Made by a program: the position numbers and the translations under genes
Notes under the pieces: model-generated
Seen by the model: only the letters and a program-made list of their open reading frames with translations
Told to the model about the DNA's origin: nothing
Databases searched by the model: none
NCBI GenBank assembly: GCA_934539245.1
Contig: CAKTCK010000004.1
Location: 1-64,000, forward strand
Direction of reading: 5' to 3'
Length of the DNA: 64,000 bases
From: an uncultured Faecalibacterium sp.
GTDB taxonomy: Bacteria > Bacillota > Clostridia > Oscillospirales > Ruminococcaceae
Shown here: positions 27,167 through 35,673 of the stretch, one piece after another
Layout: the number at the start of each line of letters is the position of its first letter
Numbering within the stretch: position 1 is the first letter of the stretch

Positions 27167-27646
27167 ATGCAGGCATTTCAGCGGGCTGTGGCAGTGTTCT
27201 GCATGGCATGCATCGGGGCGGAGCTGGTCAGCCTTTTTGGCGGGCAAAGCTGGGCGGGCCGGTGCATAAAAGCCGTAGCCGGACTATATATTTTAGCAGT
27301 CCTTCTTGCGCAGCTGCCGCACCTGCCGGGCAAGGTCTTGACCTCTTTTTCTGGGAATACAGTCCCGGCGGCCACATCCACTGCGCAGCCGGATGCACTG
27401 GAAACGGAGGTCCTGACCGAGACTAAAGCCCAGCTGGAAGAGTATTGCACCGCACAGTGCCGTCAGCAGTTCGGTCTGGACATCCGCGTTGCGGTCACGC
27501 TGGAAAAAGCCGGGCAGCAGGTCGTGGTAAAAAAGGCTGTTGCAGCCTTCCCGGCGGGCTGTACCGCTGCACAAAAACAGGCAGTGCTCAGCTTTTTGCA
27601 GCAGACGCTGGGTGCTTTCACGGCAGCGGAGGAGAGCGCACCATGA
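27167..27646 (+). CDS. spoIIIAF: Stage III sporulation protein AF
   Basis: The 159-residue protein has two N-terminal membrane helices (FCMACIGAELVSLFGG and AVAGLYILAVLLAQL) followed by a soluble domain with an intermediate conserved core (LEEYCTAQCRQQFGLDIRVAV). This is the SpoIIIAF layout. The ATG directly abuts the spoIIIAE stop. The AF sequence is poorly conserved across clostridia, so the name rests partly on position. Confidence 0.85.
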   Translation: MQAFQRAVAVFCMACIGAELVSLFGGQSWAGRCIKAVAGLYILAVLLAQLPHLPGKVLTSFSGNTVPAATSTAQPDALETEVLTETKAQLEEYCTAQCRQQFGLDIRVAVTLEKAGQQVVVKKAVAAFPAGCTAAQKQAVLSFLQQTLGAFTAAEESAP

Positions 27647-28155
27647 AAAAGAACGAATTGCTTTCCGCTTTACGCTCTCTGCAAAGCAGCAAAAACCGCA
27701 CCTCGCTGGCGGTGGTGGTCGGTGTGCTGGCAATGCTGCTGCTTTTGCTGTCGGAGCTTTTACCCAGTGGAAACACGCAGAAAGCGGCTGAATCTACCGC
27801 CCAAACAGCCGCCGTCAGCCAGTACCAGACCCAACTGGAGCAGCAACTGGAAGGACTGATCAGCCAGCTACAAGGGGCAGGCCGCACCACGGTCATGGTG
27901 ACCCTGACCACCGGAGAGGAGACTATCTATGCAGTAGATACCCAGACCGGGGATCTGCAACAGCAGGAGACCCATGTTCTCTTACAAGACGGCTCTGCGC
28001 TGGCTGAGACTACCTATCTGCCGCAGGTCTGTGGGGTCGCCGTGCTGTGTGAGGGCGGGGGAGATGTCCGTGTTGCAGCCCGCATCACCGAGCTGCTGCA
28101 TTCGCTGCTGGATCTGCCCACGAACCGCATCTGTGTAGAGCAGCGCAAGCGCTAA
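27643..28155 (+). CDS. spoIIIAG: Stage III sporulation protein AG
   Basis: The 170-residue protein has one N-terminal membrane helix (TSLAVVVGVLAMLLLLLSELL) and a forespore-facing ring-building domain with GRTTVMVTLTTGEETIYAV and ITELLHSLLDLPTNRICV. SpoIIIAG forms a large ring resembling secretin or type III secretion rings. The start overlaps spoIIIAF by 4 bp. Confidence 0.92.
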   Translation: MKKNELLSALRSLQSSKNRTSLAVVVGVLAMLLLLLSELLPSGNTQKAAESTAQTAAVSQYQTQLEQQLEGLISQLQGAGRTTVMVTLTTGEETIYAVDTQTGDLQQQETHVLLQDGSALAETTYLPQVCGVAVLCEGGGDVRVAARITELLHSLLDLPTNRICVEQRKR

Positions 28156-28214
28156 GTTGCTGCTTTGATCGAGTACCGAAACTGTTTGCCCAAAAACAAA
28201 GGAGGAAGCGTTTT

Positions 28215-28838
28215 ATGAGAGCACTTTCCAGAAACACCCGCAGGGTCACCGCACTGACACTGGCGGCAGCGCTGGTCATTGCCGTCTACTTAAACTGGCA
28301 GTATGCCCGGGCGGACATCACCCCGCAGACAGAGGACGACACCCTTATGGTCTCGGCAGAGCCGGTGGACGCAGCAGAGGAGACCGCCATTACGGATGCA
28401 CTGCCCACAGAAGCAGAGGCCGCCTCCGGTGTCAACAAAAACTATGGCGAAGCACAGCTTGTCAGCGTTGCAAACGACAGTGGTACCCGCTTTTTTGAAC
28501 AGGCTCGACTCAAGCGGGAAAAGGCACACGATGAAGCGATGGACACCCTGCAAAAGAGCCTGAAGTCCTCCTCCCTGACAGCGGAGGAGAAAAAGGAGTA
28601 CACCGCACAAATGGCGGCAGGGCTTGAGGATCTGAACGCAGAAAATGAGATCGAGACGCTGGTGCGTGCTAAGGGCTTTGCGGACTGTTTGTGCTTTTTA
28701 CAGGCAGGGCGGGCAGATCTGACCGTGATGACGGCAGGTGAACCGCTCACAGCGGCACAGGTGGCGCAGATTCGGGATGTGGTGATGAACAAAAGCAGTG
28801 TGACTGCCCAGAATATCACGGTGGTAGAGGTGAAGTAA
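28215..28838 (+). CDS. spoIIIAH: Stage III sporulation protein AH
   Basis: SpoIIIAH forms the mother-cell half of the channel and interlocks with SpoIIQ through a YscJ/FliF-like domain. The 207-residue protein has an N-terminal membrane helix (VTALTLAAALVIAVYLNWQYA), an acidic linker, a helical RLKREKAHDEAMDTLQ region and a C-terminal ring-building motif (KGFADCLCFLQAGRADLTVM). GGAGGAAG precedes ATG 28215. No spoIIQ gene is in the window. Confidence 0.92.
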   Translation: MRALSRNTRRVTALTLAAALVIAVYLNWQYARADITPQTEDDTLMVSAEPVDAAEETAITDALPTEAEAASGVNKNYGEAQLVSVANDSGTRFFEQARLKREKAHDEAMDTLQKSLKSSSLTAEEKKEYTAQMAAGLEDLNAENEIETLVRAKGFADCLCFLQAGRADLTVMTAGEPLTAAQVAQIRDVVMNKSSVTAQNITVVEVK

Positions 28839-28861
28839 GAGTTCTTTATTTATGCCGACAC

Positions 28862-28917
28862 CCCGGCGGCGCAGGTGTAGCTGTTCTTGCAGGCAGAAAG
28901 CCGTCTGCGCTGCCGGG
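28862..28917 (+). other. Long stem-loop downstream of spoIIIAH
   Basis: CCCGGCGGCGCAG (28862-28874) pairs with CTGCGCTGCCGGG (28905-28917) with one mismatch around a 30-nt loop. No T tract follows, so it is not a standard terminator. It may protect the operon's 3' end. Confidence 0.5.
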
Positions 28918-28961
28918 ATGCCATTCCGTGCTGATTTCCATCTTTCTTTTCCAAACAAGTA

Positions 28962-28991
28962 TTGAAATTGCCCCCGCATTGATGGTATAAT
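28962..28991 (+). promoter_or_regulatory. Promoter of the yqhY-nusB operon
   Basis: TTGAAA (28962-28967), an 18-nt spacer and TATAAT (28986-28991) lie 136 bp before the Asp23-family start, leaving a fairly long leader. Nothing else was identified in the gap 28918-29127. Confidence 0.7.
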
Positions 28992-29127
28992 AACTCTATC
29001 AAAATGAATGCTGCGCGCCTTTATGCATCGCACAAGGGCGCGTTTGAACACAAAAGGCAGGTACGGCAGACCGGTTTCAAGGCTTTGGAACCGCCGCCGG
29101 AGCAGCCTTTGGATGGAGGACAGCACA

Positions 29128-29487
29128 ATGGATTTACAGAACATGGATCTTCAGGGCGGCAGCCTTCAGATTTCGACCGAGGTTGTGGGCAAGATCGCCC
29201 GCTGCGCCGCACTGGAAGTGGACGGCGTTGCCGAGGTATCCTGCGGCGTGCAGAACAAAAAGCTGAAAAGCTTGCTGGAATCCGCCAGCATCCAGCCGCC
29301 TGTGGCGGTAGAGATGCGGGACGGCACGGCCAACATCACTCTGCACCTGATGATGCAGTTTGGCGCACGGATTCCCTCTGTGGCTGAAAAGGTACAGGAG
29401 AACGTGAAGTCTGCCGTACAGAACATGACCAATGTGACGGTTAGCCGCGTGGATCTGGTCATTGCAGGCCTTGCCGAGGCGCAGTAA
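29128..29487 (+). CDS. Asp23/Gls24 family envelope stress protein (YqhY-like)
   Basis: A 119-residue Asp23/DUF322 protein. It starts with a short Asp/Gln-rich leader and then GGSLQISTEVVGKIARCAALEVDGVAEVS, the family core, and ends with VTVSRVDLVIAGLAE. In Bacillus the orthologue YqhY sits between accBC and nusB and has been linked to control of acetyl-CoA carboxylase. Here it also precedes nusB, but accBC is absent upstream. GGAGGA lies before ATG 29128. Confidence 0.92.
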   Translation: MDLQNMDLQGGSLQISTEVVGKIARCAALEVDGVAEVSCGVQNKKLKSLLESASIQPPVAVEMRDGTANITLHLMMQFGARIPSVAEKVQENVKSAVQNMTNVTVSRVDLVIAGLAEAQ

Positions 29488-29520
29488 CAAATTCAGCGAA
29501 AAATCATATCAGAAAACAAT

Positions 29521-29553
29521 CCTCCTCCCGGTACGCCCGGCGGGGAGGGTTTG
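29521..29553 (+). terminator. Weak terminator-like hairpin between the Asp23 gene and nusB
   Basis: CCTCCC (29524-29529) pairs with GGGAGG (29543-29548), with an inner CGG/CCG pairing. Only TTTG follows, so partial termination or processing is more likely than full termination. Confidence 0.45.
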
Positions 29554-29571
29554 TATTGCGAAAGGAACATT

Positions 29572-30018
29572 ATGGAAAATATTCTGCCCCGTAGAGAAGC
29601 CCGCGAGAACGCCTTTTTGCTGGCATTTTCGCAGACCTTTGGTGACATTCCTCTGGCTGAGGCACTGTCCAACCACGCCGAGAACGATGAGGAGCATCCT
29701 GTGGATGCCTTCAGCCGTCTGCTGCTGAACGCCTACTACGATCATTCCGCAGAGGTGGATGACGAGATCCGTGCCCATCTGCGTAACTGGACCATGGAGC
29801 GTCTGCCCCGCGTCAGCCTGACCGTGCTGCGTCTGGCTGTGGCCGAGATGCTGTTTGGCGGTGAGAACAAGCCCGGCGTTGCCATCAATGAGGCTGTGGA
29901 GCTGACCAAGAAGTACGGCGCGGGCGAGGACTACCAGTTTGTGAATGGCCTGCTGGGTGCTGTGGCACGCGACCACGGCTTGAGTGATGAAGCCGTCGCG
30001 GAGTCGGCTGAACAGTGA
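29572..30018 (+). CDS. nusB: Transcription antitermination factor NusB
   Basis: NusB, with NusE/S10, binds boxA RNA for rRNA antitermination. The 148-residue all-helical protein starts with RREARENAFLLAFSQTF and has LPRVSLTVLRLAVAEML, the conserved central helix, and GVAINEAVELTKKYG followed by FVNGLLGAVAR. AAAGGAA precedes ATG 29572. Its stop overlaps the next GTG start. Confidence 0.96.
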   Translation: MENILPRREARENAFLLAFSQTFGDIPLAEALSNHAENDEEHPVDAFSRLLLNAYYDHSAEVDDEIRAHLRNWTMERLPRVSLTVLRLAVAEMLFGGENKPGVAINEAVELTKKYGAGEDYQFVNGLLGAVARDHGLSDEAVAESAEQ

Positions 30019-30956
30019 GCCGTTATACGCTCGGGGTCGATACAAGCAACTATGCAACCTCTCTGGCAGTTTTTGATACAGCCGGGGAGGTTGTTTGTGC
30101 AAAAAAGCGCTTTTTGCCGGTAAAGGCCGGTCAGCTTGGCCTGCGGCAGAGCGATGCGCTGTTCCATCATACGGCGGCTCTGCCGGAGATGCTGCAGGAG
30201 CTGGCGCAGGAATTCGACCTGACAAAAATAGATGCCGTAGGCGTTTCGCAAAAGCCGCGCCCGGTGGAGGGCAGCTACATGCCCTGTTTTCTGGCCGGTG
30301 TCAGTGCCGCGACCGCCTTTGCGGCGGCGCGGGGCATTCCGCTGATCTGTACCACCCATCAGCAGGGACACGCTGCGGCGGCGCTGTATGCCGCAAAGGG
30401 CGAGGCATTGTTTTCCCAGAAGGTGCTTTTGTTCCATATTTCCGGTGGCACCACGGATCTTTTGCTGTGCGATCAGGTGCGCACCATCACCACCCTTGGC
30501 ACCAGTACCGATCTGTACGCCGGTCAGGCGGTAGACCGCGTAGGCGTGCGGCTGGGCTTTGGCTTTCCCGCTGGGGCCGAGGTCTCGAACCTTGCCTCGC
30601 AGTGCACGGAAGAAATTCGCCCCAAATCCAGCGTAAAGGGGCTGCAATGCAGCCTTTCCGGGCTGGAAAACCAGTGCAACGCTCTGCTTGCTGCCGGAAA
30701 AGCACCGGAATATGTCTGCAAGTACTGCCTGCTCTGCGTAGCGGATACCGTTGTCCGCATGACAAAAGCCGCGCAGAAGGAATACCCCGGTCTGCCGGTG
30801 GTCTGCGCCGGAGGTGTGATGAGCAGCGATATTATCCGCACATGGGTGCAGCAACGTCTGCCGCAGGTCTATTTTGTGCCGGGGCAGTATTCCAGCGATA
30901 ACGCCATCGGCGTGTCCATCCTTGCTGCGCGGGAGGCCGGTCTATGGCTGATGTGA
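30015..30956 (+). CDS. Second TsaD/Kae1-like protein (Gcp paralogue)
   Basis: The 313-residue protein has the ASKHA-type fold of TsaD: LGVDTSNYATSLAV, the THQQGHAAAAL variant of the metal-binding HxxxH motif, LFHISGGTTDLL, and PVVCAGGVMSSDIIR. It is shorter and more divergent than the housekeeping TsaD, which makes t6A. Many clostridia carry this extra copy between nusB and xseA. Its exact function is not established. The GTG start is fixed by the 4-bp overlap with nusB; its end overlaps xseA by 13 bp. Confidence 0.85.
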   Translation: MSRYTLGVDTSNYATSLAVFDTAGEVVCAKKRFLPVKAGQLGLRQSDALFHHTAALPEMLQELAQEFDLTKIDAVGVSQKPRPVEGSYMPCFLAGVSAATAFAAARGIPLICTTHQQGHAAAALYAAKGEALFSQKVLLFHISGGTTDLLLCDQVRTITTLGTSTDLYAGQAVDRVGVRLGFGFPAGAEVSNLASQCTEEIRPKSSVKGLQCSLSGLENQCNALLAAGKAPEYVCKYCLLCVADTVVRMTKAAQKEYPGLPVVCAGGVMSSDIIRTWVQQRLPQVYFVPGQYSSDNAIGVSILAAREAGLWLM

Positions 30957-32167
30957 TCTCGGTATCAGAACTGAACCATTATGTCAAAACGCTGCTGGAT
31001 GTCAACGACGGCCTGTTTGATCTTGCCTTGCGCGGCGAGATTGCAAACTTTGTGCAGAACGCCCGCAGCGGGCACTGCTACTTTTCTCTGCGGGACGAGA
31101 CTTGCAGCGTAAAGGCGGTGATGTTTCGCACCGATGCCCGCCGTCTGGCATTTCGCCCGGAGGAAGGAATGCGGGTCGTAGTGCGCTGCCGTGCAACCCT
31201 TTACGAACGGGACGGCGCGTTTCAGGTCTATGTGAATGAAATGTTCCCGGATGGTCTGGGCGCGGCACAGCTTGCACTGGAGCAGCTGAAGGCCCGGCTG
31301 GAAAAGGAAGGTCTGTTCGACCCCGCGCACAAAAAGCCGCTGCCTGCATACCCCAAATGCATTGGTGTCGTCACCAGCAAAACCGGGGCGGCATTGCAGG
31401 ATATCCGCAACGTGATCAGCCGCCGCTGGCCGTCCGTCCGGGTGCTGCTGTGCCCGGTCACTGTGCAGGGCTTTGAAGCCGCCCGGCAGATCGCCGCTGC
31501 CATCCGCACACTGGATCAGAGCGGGCGGGTGGACGAGATCATCGTGGCCCGGGGCGGCGGCAGCAGGGAGGATCTGTGGGTGTTCAACGCCGAGGAGATC
31601 GCCCGGGCGGCATTTCGCTGCAAAACACCGCTGATCAGTGCCATCGGTCACGAGATCGACTACACTCTTCTGGACTTTGTGGCCGACCAGCGTGCACCCA
31701 CGCCGTCCGCTGCCGCAGAGCTTGCAGTGCCGGATCGGGAGGAGCAGCGGCGCATTTTTGAAAATATTGAAGAAAATATTCACAAAAATATACAAAAACG
31801 CCTTGCGTTGTGCTATAATGGTCTGGAGCAATACAACTTTTTGTTGGAGCAGAACGCGCCAGGCAAAATCTTACAGCAGTATTCAAGCCGTCTGCAACAG
31901 ATGCAGCAGGCCATTCAGATGCAGCAAAAAGCGCGTATGAATGGCAAAAATATGCAGCTTCAACACGCGGCTGCACTGGTGGCATCGCTGGATCCATACC
32001 GTGTGCTGGCTCGTGGCTATGCCCTTGTGACTGATACAAAAGGGAAGGTCTGCACCGTGGAGCAGCTGCAGCCGGAGCAGACCATCTGCGTACGCAGTCG
32101 GCAATATCAGGCACGATGCCGTGTGGAAACGGTGGAGGAGATCAATGAGAGCACCCAAAAGCTTTGA
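30944..32167 (+). CDS. xseA: Exodeoxyribonuclease VII large subunit
   Basis: The catalytic subunit of ExoVII degrades single-stranded DNA. The 407-residue protein has an N-terminal OB fold (LRGEIANFVQNARSGHCYFSL), the catalytic core with IGVVTSKTGAALQDI and DEIIVARGGGSREDLWVFN, and IGHEIDYTLLDFVADQRAPTPSAAAEL. A long coiled coil follows, then ARGYALV. It overlaps the upstream gene, and its C-terminal bases overlap the xseB start. Confidence 0.96.
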   Translation: MADVISVSELNHYVKTLLDVNDGLFDLALRGEIANFVQNARSGHCYFSLRDETCSVKAVMFRTDARRLAFRPEEGMRVVVRCRATLYERDGAFQVYVNEMFPDGLGAAQLALEQLKARLEKEGLFDPAHKKPLPAYPKCIGVVTSKTGAALQDIRNVISRRWPSVRVLLCPVTVQGFEAARQIAAAIRTLDQSGRVDEIIVARGGGSREDLWVFNAEEIARAAFRCKTPLISAIGHEIDYTLLDFVADQRAPTPSAAAELAVPDREEQRRIFENIEENIHKNIQKRLALCYNGLEQYNFLLEQNAPGKILQQYSSRLQQMQQAIQMQQKARMNGKNMQLQHAAALVASLDPYRVLARGYALVTDTKGKVCTVEQLQPEQTICVRSRQYQARCRVETVEEINESTQKL

Positions 32168-32375
32168 AGAAGGAATGGATCGGTTGAACGCGATCCTTGC
32201 ACAGATGCAGCAAGAGGATACCTCGCTGGCAGATTCCGTCAAGCTGTATGCGGAAGCTGCCTCCCTGATGCAGTACTGCCATGCGACGTTGGAAAAAACA
32301 TCGCTGCAGATCGAGGAGATCAGTGCAAAGATTGCCGAGACCGTAAAAGCCCCGCAGGAGCAGGAGGAAGAATAA
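32145..32375 (+). CDS. xseB: Exodeoxyribonuclease VII small subunit
   Basis: The 76-residue XseB has the signature SFEEGMDRLNAILAQMQQEDTSLADSVKLYAEA, forming the two-helix hairpin that decorates the XseA coiled coil. GGAGGAG precedes ATG 32145, inside the end of xseA. Its last base is shared with the ispA start. Confidence 0.95.
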   Translation: MRAPKSFEEGMDRLNAILAQMQQEDTSLADSVKLYAEAASLMQYCHATLEKTSLQIEEISAKIAETVKAPQEQEEE

Positions 32376-33256
32376 TGGAATACAAGGCGCAATATCAGGA
32401 ATATCTGCTGCAGGCCACGGCTGCGCTGGATGCTGCCAGCGCCCGTTTTCTGCCTGAGGAATCGGAGGTGTGCAGAGCTGCTCGTTACAGCTTGCTGGGC
32501 GGCGGAAAGCGTATCCGCGCAATTCTGACACTTAGCGTCTGCGATATGCTGGGCGGCGAAATGCAGGCTGCCGCACAGTTCGCGGCAGCTGTGGAGATGC
32601 TGCATTGCTACTCGCTGATCCACGATGATCTGCCCTGCATGGACAATGATGATCTGCGCAGGGGACGCCCCTCCTGCCACAAGGTCTTCAGCGAGTCCAC
32701 GGCGATGCTTGCCGGTGATGTGCTGCTGACCGAGGCCTTTGAGGTGATTGCAAATGCACCCGCTGCGCCGCAGATCTGCGTGGCAGCCGCTCGTGCACTG
32801 GGCGCAGGCGCAGGCAGTCGTGGCATGGTCTACGGACAGGAGCTGGATCTGAAGTATGAAGCGCTGGCGGCCACTGAAGAGCAGCTGCGCCTCATCCACC
32901 GCAACAAGACCGGTGCGCTGATCAACGCTGCCGTCCAGATGGGCGCTGCCGCAGCCGGTGCAACGCCACAGCAGTGCGAGATCCTAGCTGCCTACGCATA
33001 CGGGCTGGGGCTGGTGTTCCAGATCGTAGATGACGTGCTGGATGTTACCAGCACCCCGGAGCAGCTGGGCAAGCCCATTGGCAGCGACAGTGAAAACGGC
33101 AAGACCACCTTTGTTACTTTGTACGGGGCAGACGGTGCAATGGCGCTGGCACAAAAGCTGAATGAGCAGATTTGCAATGATCTGCAACAGCATTTTGGTG
33201 CAAAGGCAGATTTTTTGCAGCAGTTGGCACAACAGCTTCTGATGCGCAAAAACTAA
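32375..33256 (+). CDS. ispA: Polyprenyl synthetase (farnesyl/geranyl diphosphate synthase)
   Basis: It condenses IPP with allylic diphosphates to make FPP, feeding undecaprenyl and other isoprenoids. The 293-residue protein has GGGKRIRAIL, the first Asp-rich motif DDLPCMDNDDLRRGRPSCH, and the second DDVLD near residue 216. The short chain-length region fits an FPP synthase. It lies with dxs in one operon, so isoprenoid supply is grouped. Confidence 0.94.
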   Translation: MEYKAQYQEYLLQATAALDAASARFLPEESEVCRAARYSLLGGGKRIRAILTLSVCDMLGGEMQAAAQFAAAVEMLHCYSLIHDDLPCMDNDDLRRGRPSCHKVFSESTAMLAGDVLLTEAFEVIANAPAAPQICVAAARALGAGAGSRGMVYGQELDLKYEALAATEEQLRLIHRNKTGALINAAVQMGAAAAGATPQQCEILAAYAYGLGLVFQIVDDVLDVTSTPEQLGKPIGSDSENGKTTFVTLYGADGAMALAQKLNEQICNDLQQHFGAKADFLQQLAQQLLMRKN

Positions 33257-33274
33257 AGGAAAAGGAACACAGAT

Positions 33275-33742
33275 ATGCAGTATATTCAAAATCTTTTGTC
33301 AGTTAATCAGATCTTGACCGCATCGCTCCTCAGCTGGTTCATTGCGCAGGTACTAAAGACCATTATCAACTTTGTTCTGCTGGGCAAGTTCCAGCTAGAG
33401 CGGATGTGGGGCGATGGCGGTATGCCTAGCGCACACAGCGCAACCGTCTGCGCCATGGCTATTGTTACCGGACGCTGCGCCGGGGTTTCCTCGCCCATTT
33501 TTGCGGTGGCGTGTGTGGTAGCTATTATCACCATGCACGATGCCATGGGCGTCCGGCACGAGACCGGTGAACAGGCAAAGGTGCTGAACCAGATGATTGC
33601 CCAGTGGATCGATGTGAGCGAGAAAAACGCTCCCTTTTTGCAGAATATGCACCTGAAGGAAATGGTTGGTCATACGCCGCTGCAGGTCGTGGCAGGCGTG
33701 CTGCTTGGCTCGCTGGTGGGCTTTTTGTTCCCGGTTATGTAA
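33275..33742 (+). CDS. Divergent PAP2 family membrane protein (DUF212)
   Basis: The 155-residue membrane protein has DGGMPSAHSATVCAMA and VVAIITMHDAMGVRHETGEQ, the modified phosphatase motifs of the DUF212/YuiD family. About four hydrophobic segments are seen. Substrate is unknown; a phosphatase role on a lipid or isoprenoid diphosphate would fit its position between ispA and dxs, but that is inference. AAAGGAAC precedes ATG 33275. Confidence 0.9.
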   Translation: MQYIQNLLSVNQILTASLLSWFIAQVLKTIINFVLLGKFQLERMWGDGGMPSAHSATVCAMAIVTGRCAGVSSPIFAVACVVAIITMHDAMGVRHETGEQAKVLNQMIAQWIDVSEKNAPFLQNMHLKEMVGHTPLQVVAGVLLGSLVGFLFPVM

Positions 33743-33789
33743 AAGCGGCAGAGAATCCCAAAGTACAAACGCGTAAAGGACGTGTGAAT

Positions 33790-35673
33790 ATGGAATCGTT
33801 GTTGCTGGACAAAATCGATCAGCCCAGCGATCTTAAAAAGCTGAACCCACAGCAGGTGGAAGAGCTTTGTGCGGAGATACGGCATTTTATGCTGGAGAAT
33901 ATCTCTAAGACCGGTGGGCATCTGGCCTCTAATCTTGGCACCGTGGAGCTGACTGTGGCGTTGCACCGTGTACTGGAAACGCCCAAGGATAAGATCGTAT
34001 TCGATGTAGGGCATCAGTGCTACACCCACAAGCTGCTCACCGGACGCAGGAAGCAGTTTGACCATTTGCGGCAGCTGGATGGTATTTCCGGCTTCCCGAA
34101 CCCCCATGAAAGTGTGCATGATGCCTTTATTGCTGGACATGGCAATACGGCGCTTTCGCTGGCAATCGGTATGGCATGGGCAAAAAAAATCAAGCGTGAG
34201 CCCGGGCTTGTGGTGGCAGTGATTGGCGATGGAGCCTTTACCGGCGGTATGGTGTACGAGGGCATGAACAACATCGGCGGACTGGATAATCTGCTTGTGA
34301 TCCTGAACGATAACAAGATGTCCATCTCCAAAAATGTAGGTGCGCTGGCGCGGTATCTGACCCATCTGCGCACGACTACGGCCTATTATGATGCCAAGGA
34401 TAACGTGCGTAGTTTTCTGGACGGCGTACCATTGATCGGCACACCAATGAAGAAGTCGCTGGTCAGTGCCAAAGCACTGGTACGCCGCGCCATGTACCAC
34501 TCTACCATGTTTGAGGATATGGGCTTTGAGTACATCGGTCCGGTAGATGGCCATAATGTGGAGGAGCTGGAGCGTACCCTTCGCTCAATCTACAAGCGGT
34601 CTGGCCCGTATTTTTTGCATGTTGTGACCAAAAAGGGTAAGGGGTATCAGCCGGCAGAGATGAACCCGGGCAACTATCACGGTGTATCTGCCTTTGACCC
34701 GGACGGAATGCCGGACCCGGAGGTTGCACCGAAGGAGTCCTTCTCCACTGTTTTTGGCAAACTGCTGGTGCAGGAGGGAACGCAAAACCCGAAGCTCTGC
34801 GCGATCACCGCTGCTATGAAGTACGGCACAGGGCTGCAATTCTTTGCCCATCGTCACCCGCAGCGCTTCTTTGATGTGGGTATGGCAGAGCAACATGCTG
34901 TCACCTTTGCAGCCGGCCTTGCCAGTCAGGGAATGCTGCCGGTGGTGTGCATCTACTCCACCTTCCTGCAGCGCTCCTATGACCAGATCATCCATGATGT
35001 CAACCTTTTAAAGGAAAACGTAGTCTTTGCCATCGACCGCGCAGGCTTTGTTCCCGCAGACGGCGAGACCCATCAGGGCATCTATGATGCTGCTTTCCTC
35101 AGCCAGATGGGCATCCCTGTCTATGCGCCTTCCAACTACGAGGAGCTGCAATACTGGCTGCACTATTTGCTACAGGATACGATTTCTGGTCCTCGGGCTA
35201 TCCGTTATCCCCGCGGCGGCGAGAGTGCAAAGCTGGCGCAGTATCCCTGCACAAAGCAGGAATACGACTTTTTGCACAAGACGCCCGGGGCAGAGATCCT
35301 TCTGGTTAGCTATGCAGACGAGCTGGAGGATCTTCTGGATGCTGCCGACAAATTGAACGCTGCATCGCAGAATACAGATGTTCTGAAGCTTGTAAAGCTG
35401 TATCCCTTTACAGATAAACTTATCGATGCTGTGTCGGAATATAAAATCGTACTGTTTGCAGAGGAGTGTGTTGCAGCCGGTGGCATTGGTGAACATCTGG
35501 CTTGTGCTTTGCAGCAAAAGGGCTGGAGCGGTCGCTTTTTGCACTGCGCTGTTCACACGGCCTGTCTGCCGCACGCGACTGTTCCGCAGATCAAGCAGTG
35601 CACTGGCCTGGATGCTGCGGATCTTGCGCATGCAGTCCGGGCTGCCCTTACGAAAGGAGAAAACGAGCTGTGA
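33790..35673 (+). CDS. dxs: 1-deoxy-D-xylulose-5-phosphate synthase
   Basis: First enzyme of the MEP pathway, a TPP-dependent condensation of pyruvate with glyceraldehyde 3-phosphate. The 627-residue protein has KTGGHLASNLGTVELTVALH, the TPP-binding VIGDGAFTGGMVYEGMNN...ILNDN motif, and the transketolase-like MAEQHAVTFAAGLA and DRAGFVPADGETHQG. ATG 33790 is the family start; AAAGGA lies upstream. Confidence 0.97.
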   Translation: MESLLLDKIDQPSDLKKLNPQQVEELCAEIRHFMLENISKTGGHLASNLGTVELTVALHRVLETPKDKIVFDVGHQCYTHKLLTGRRKQFDHLRQLDGISGFPNPHESVHDAFIAGHGNTALSLAIGMAWAKKIKREPGLVVAVIGDGAFTGGMVYEGMNNIGGLDNLLVILNDNKMSISKNVGALARYLTHLRTTTAYYDAKDNVRSFLDGVPLIGTPMKKSLVSAKALVRRAMYHSTMFEDMGFEYIGPVDGHNVEELERTLRSIYKRSGPYFLHVVTKKGKGYQPAEMNPGNYHGVSAFDPDGMPDPEVAPKESFSTVFGKLLVQEGTQNPKLCAITAAMKYGTGLQFFAHRHPQRFFDVGMAEQHAVTFAAGLASQGMLPVVCIYSTFLQRSYDQIIHDVNLLKENVVFAIDRAGFVPADGETHQGIYDAAFLSQMGIPVYAPSNYEELQYWLHYLLQDTISGPRAIRYPRGGESAKLAQYPCTKQEYDFLHKTPGAEILLVSYADELEDLLDAADKLNAASQNTDVLKLVKLYPFTDKLIDAVSEYKIVLFAEECVAAGGIGEHLACALQQKGWSGRFLHCAVHTACLPHATVPQIKQCTGLDAADLAHAVRAALTKGENEL

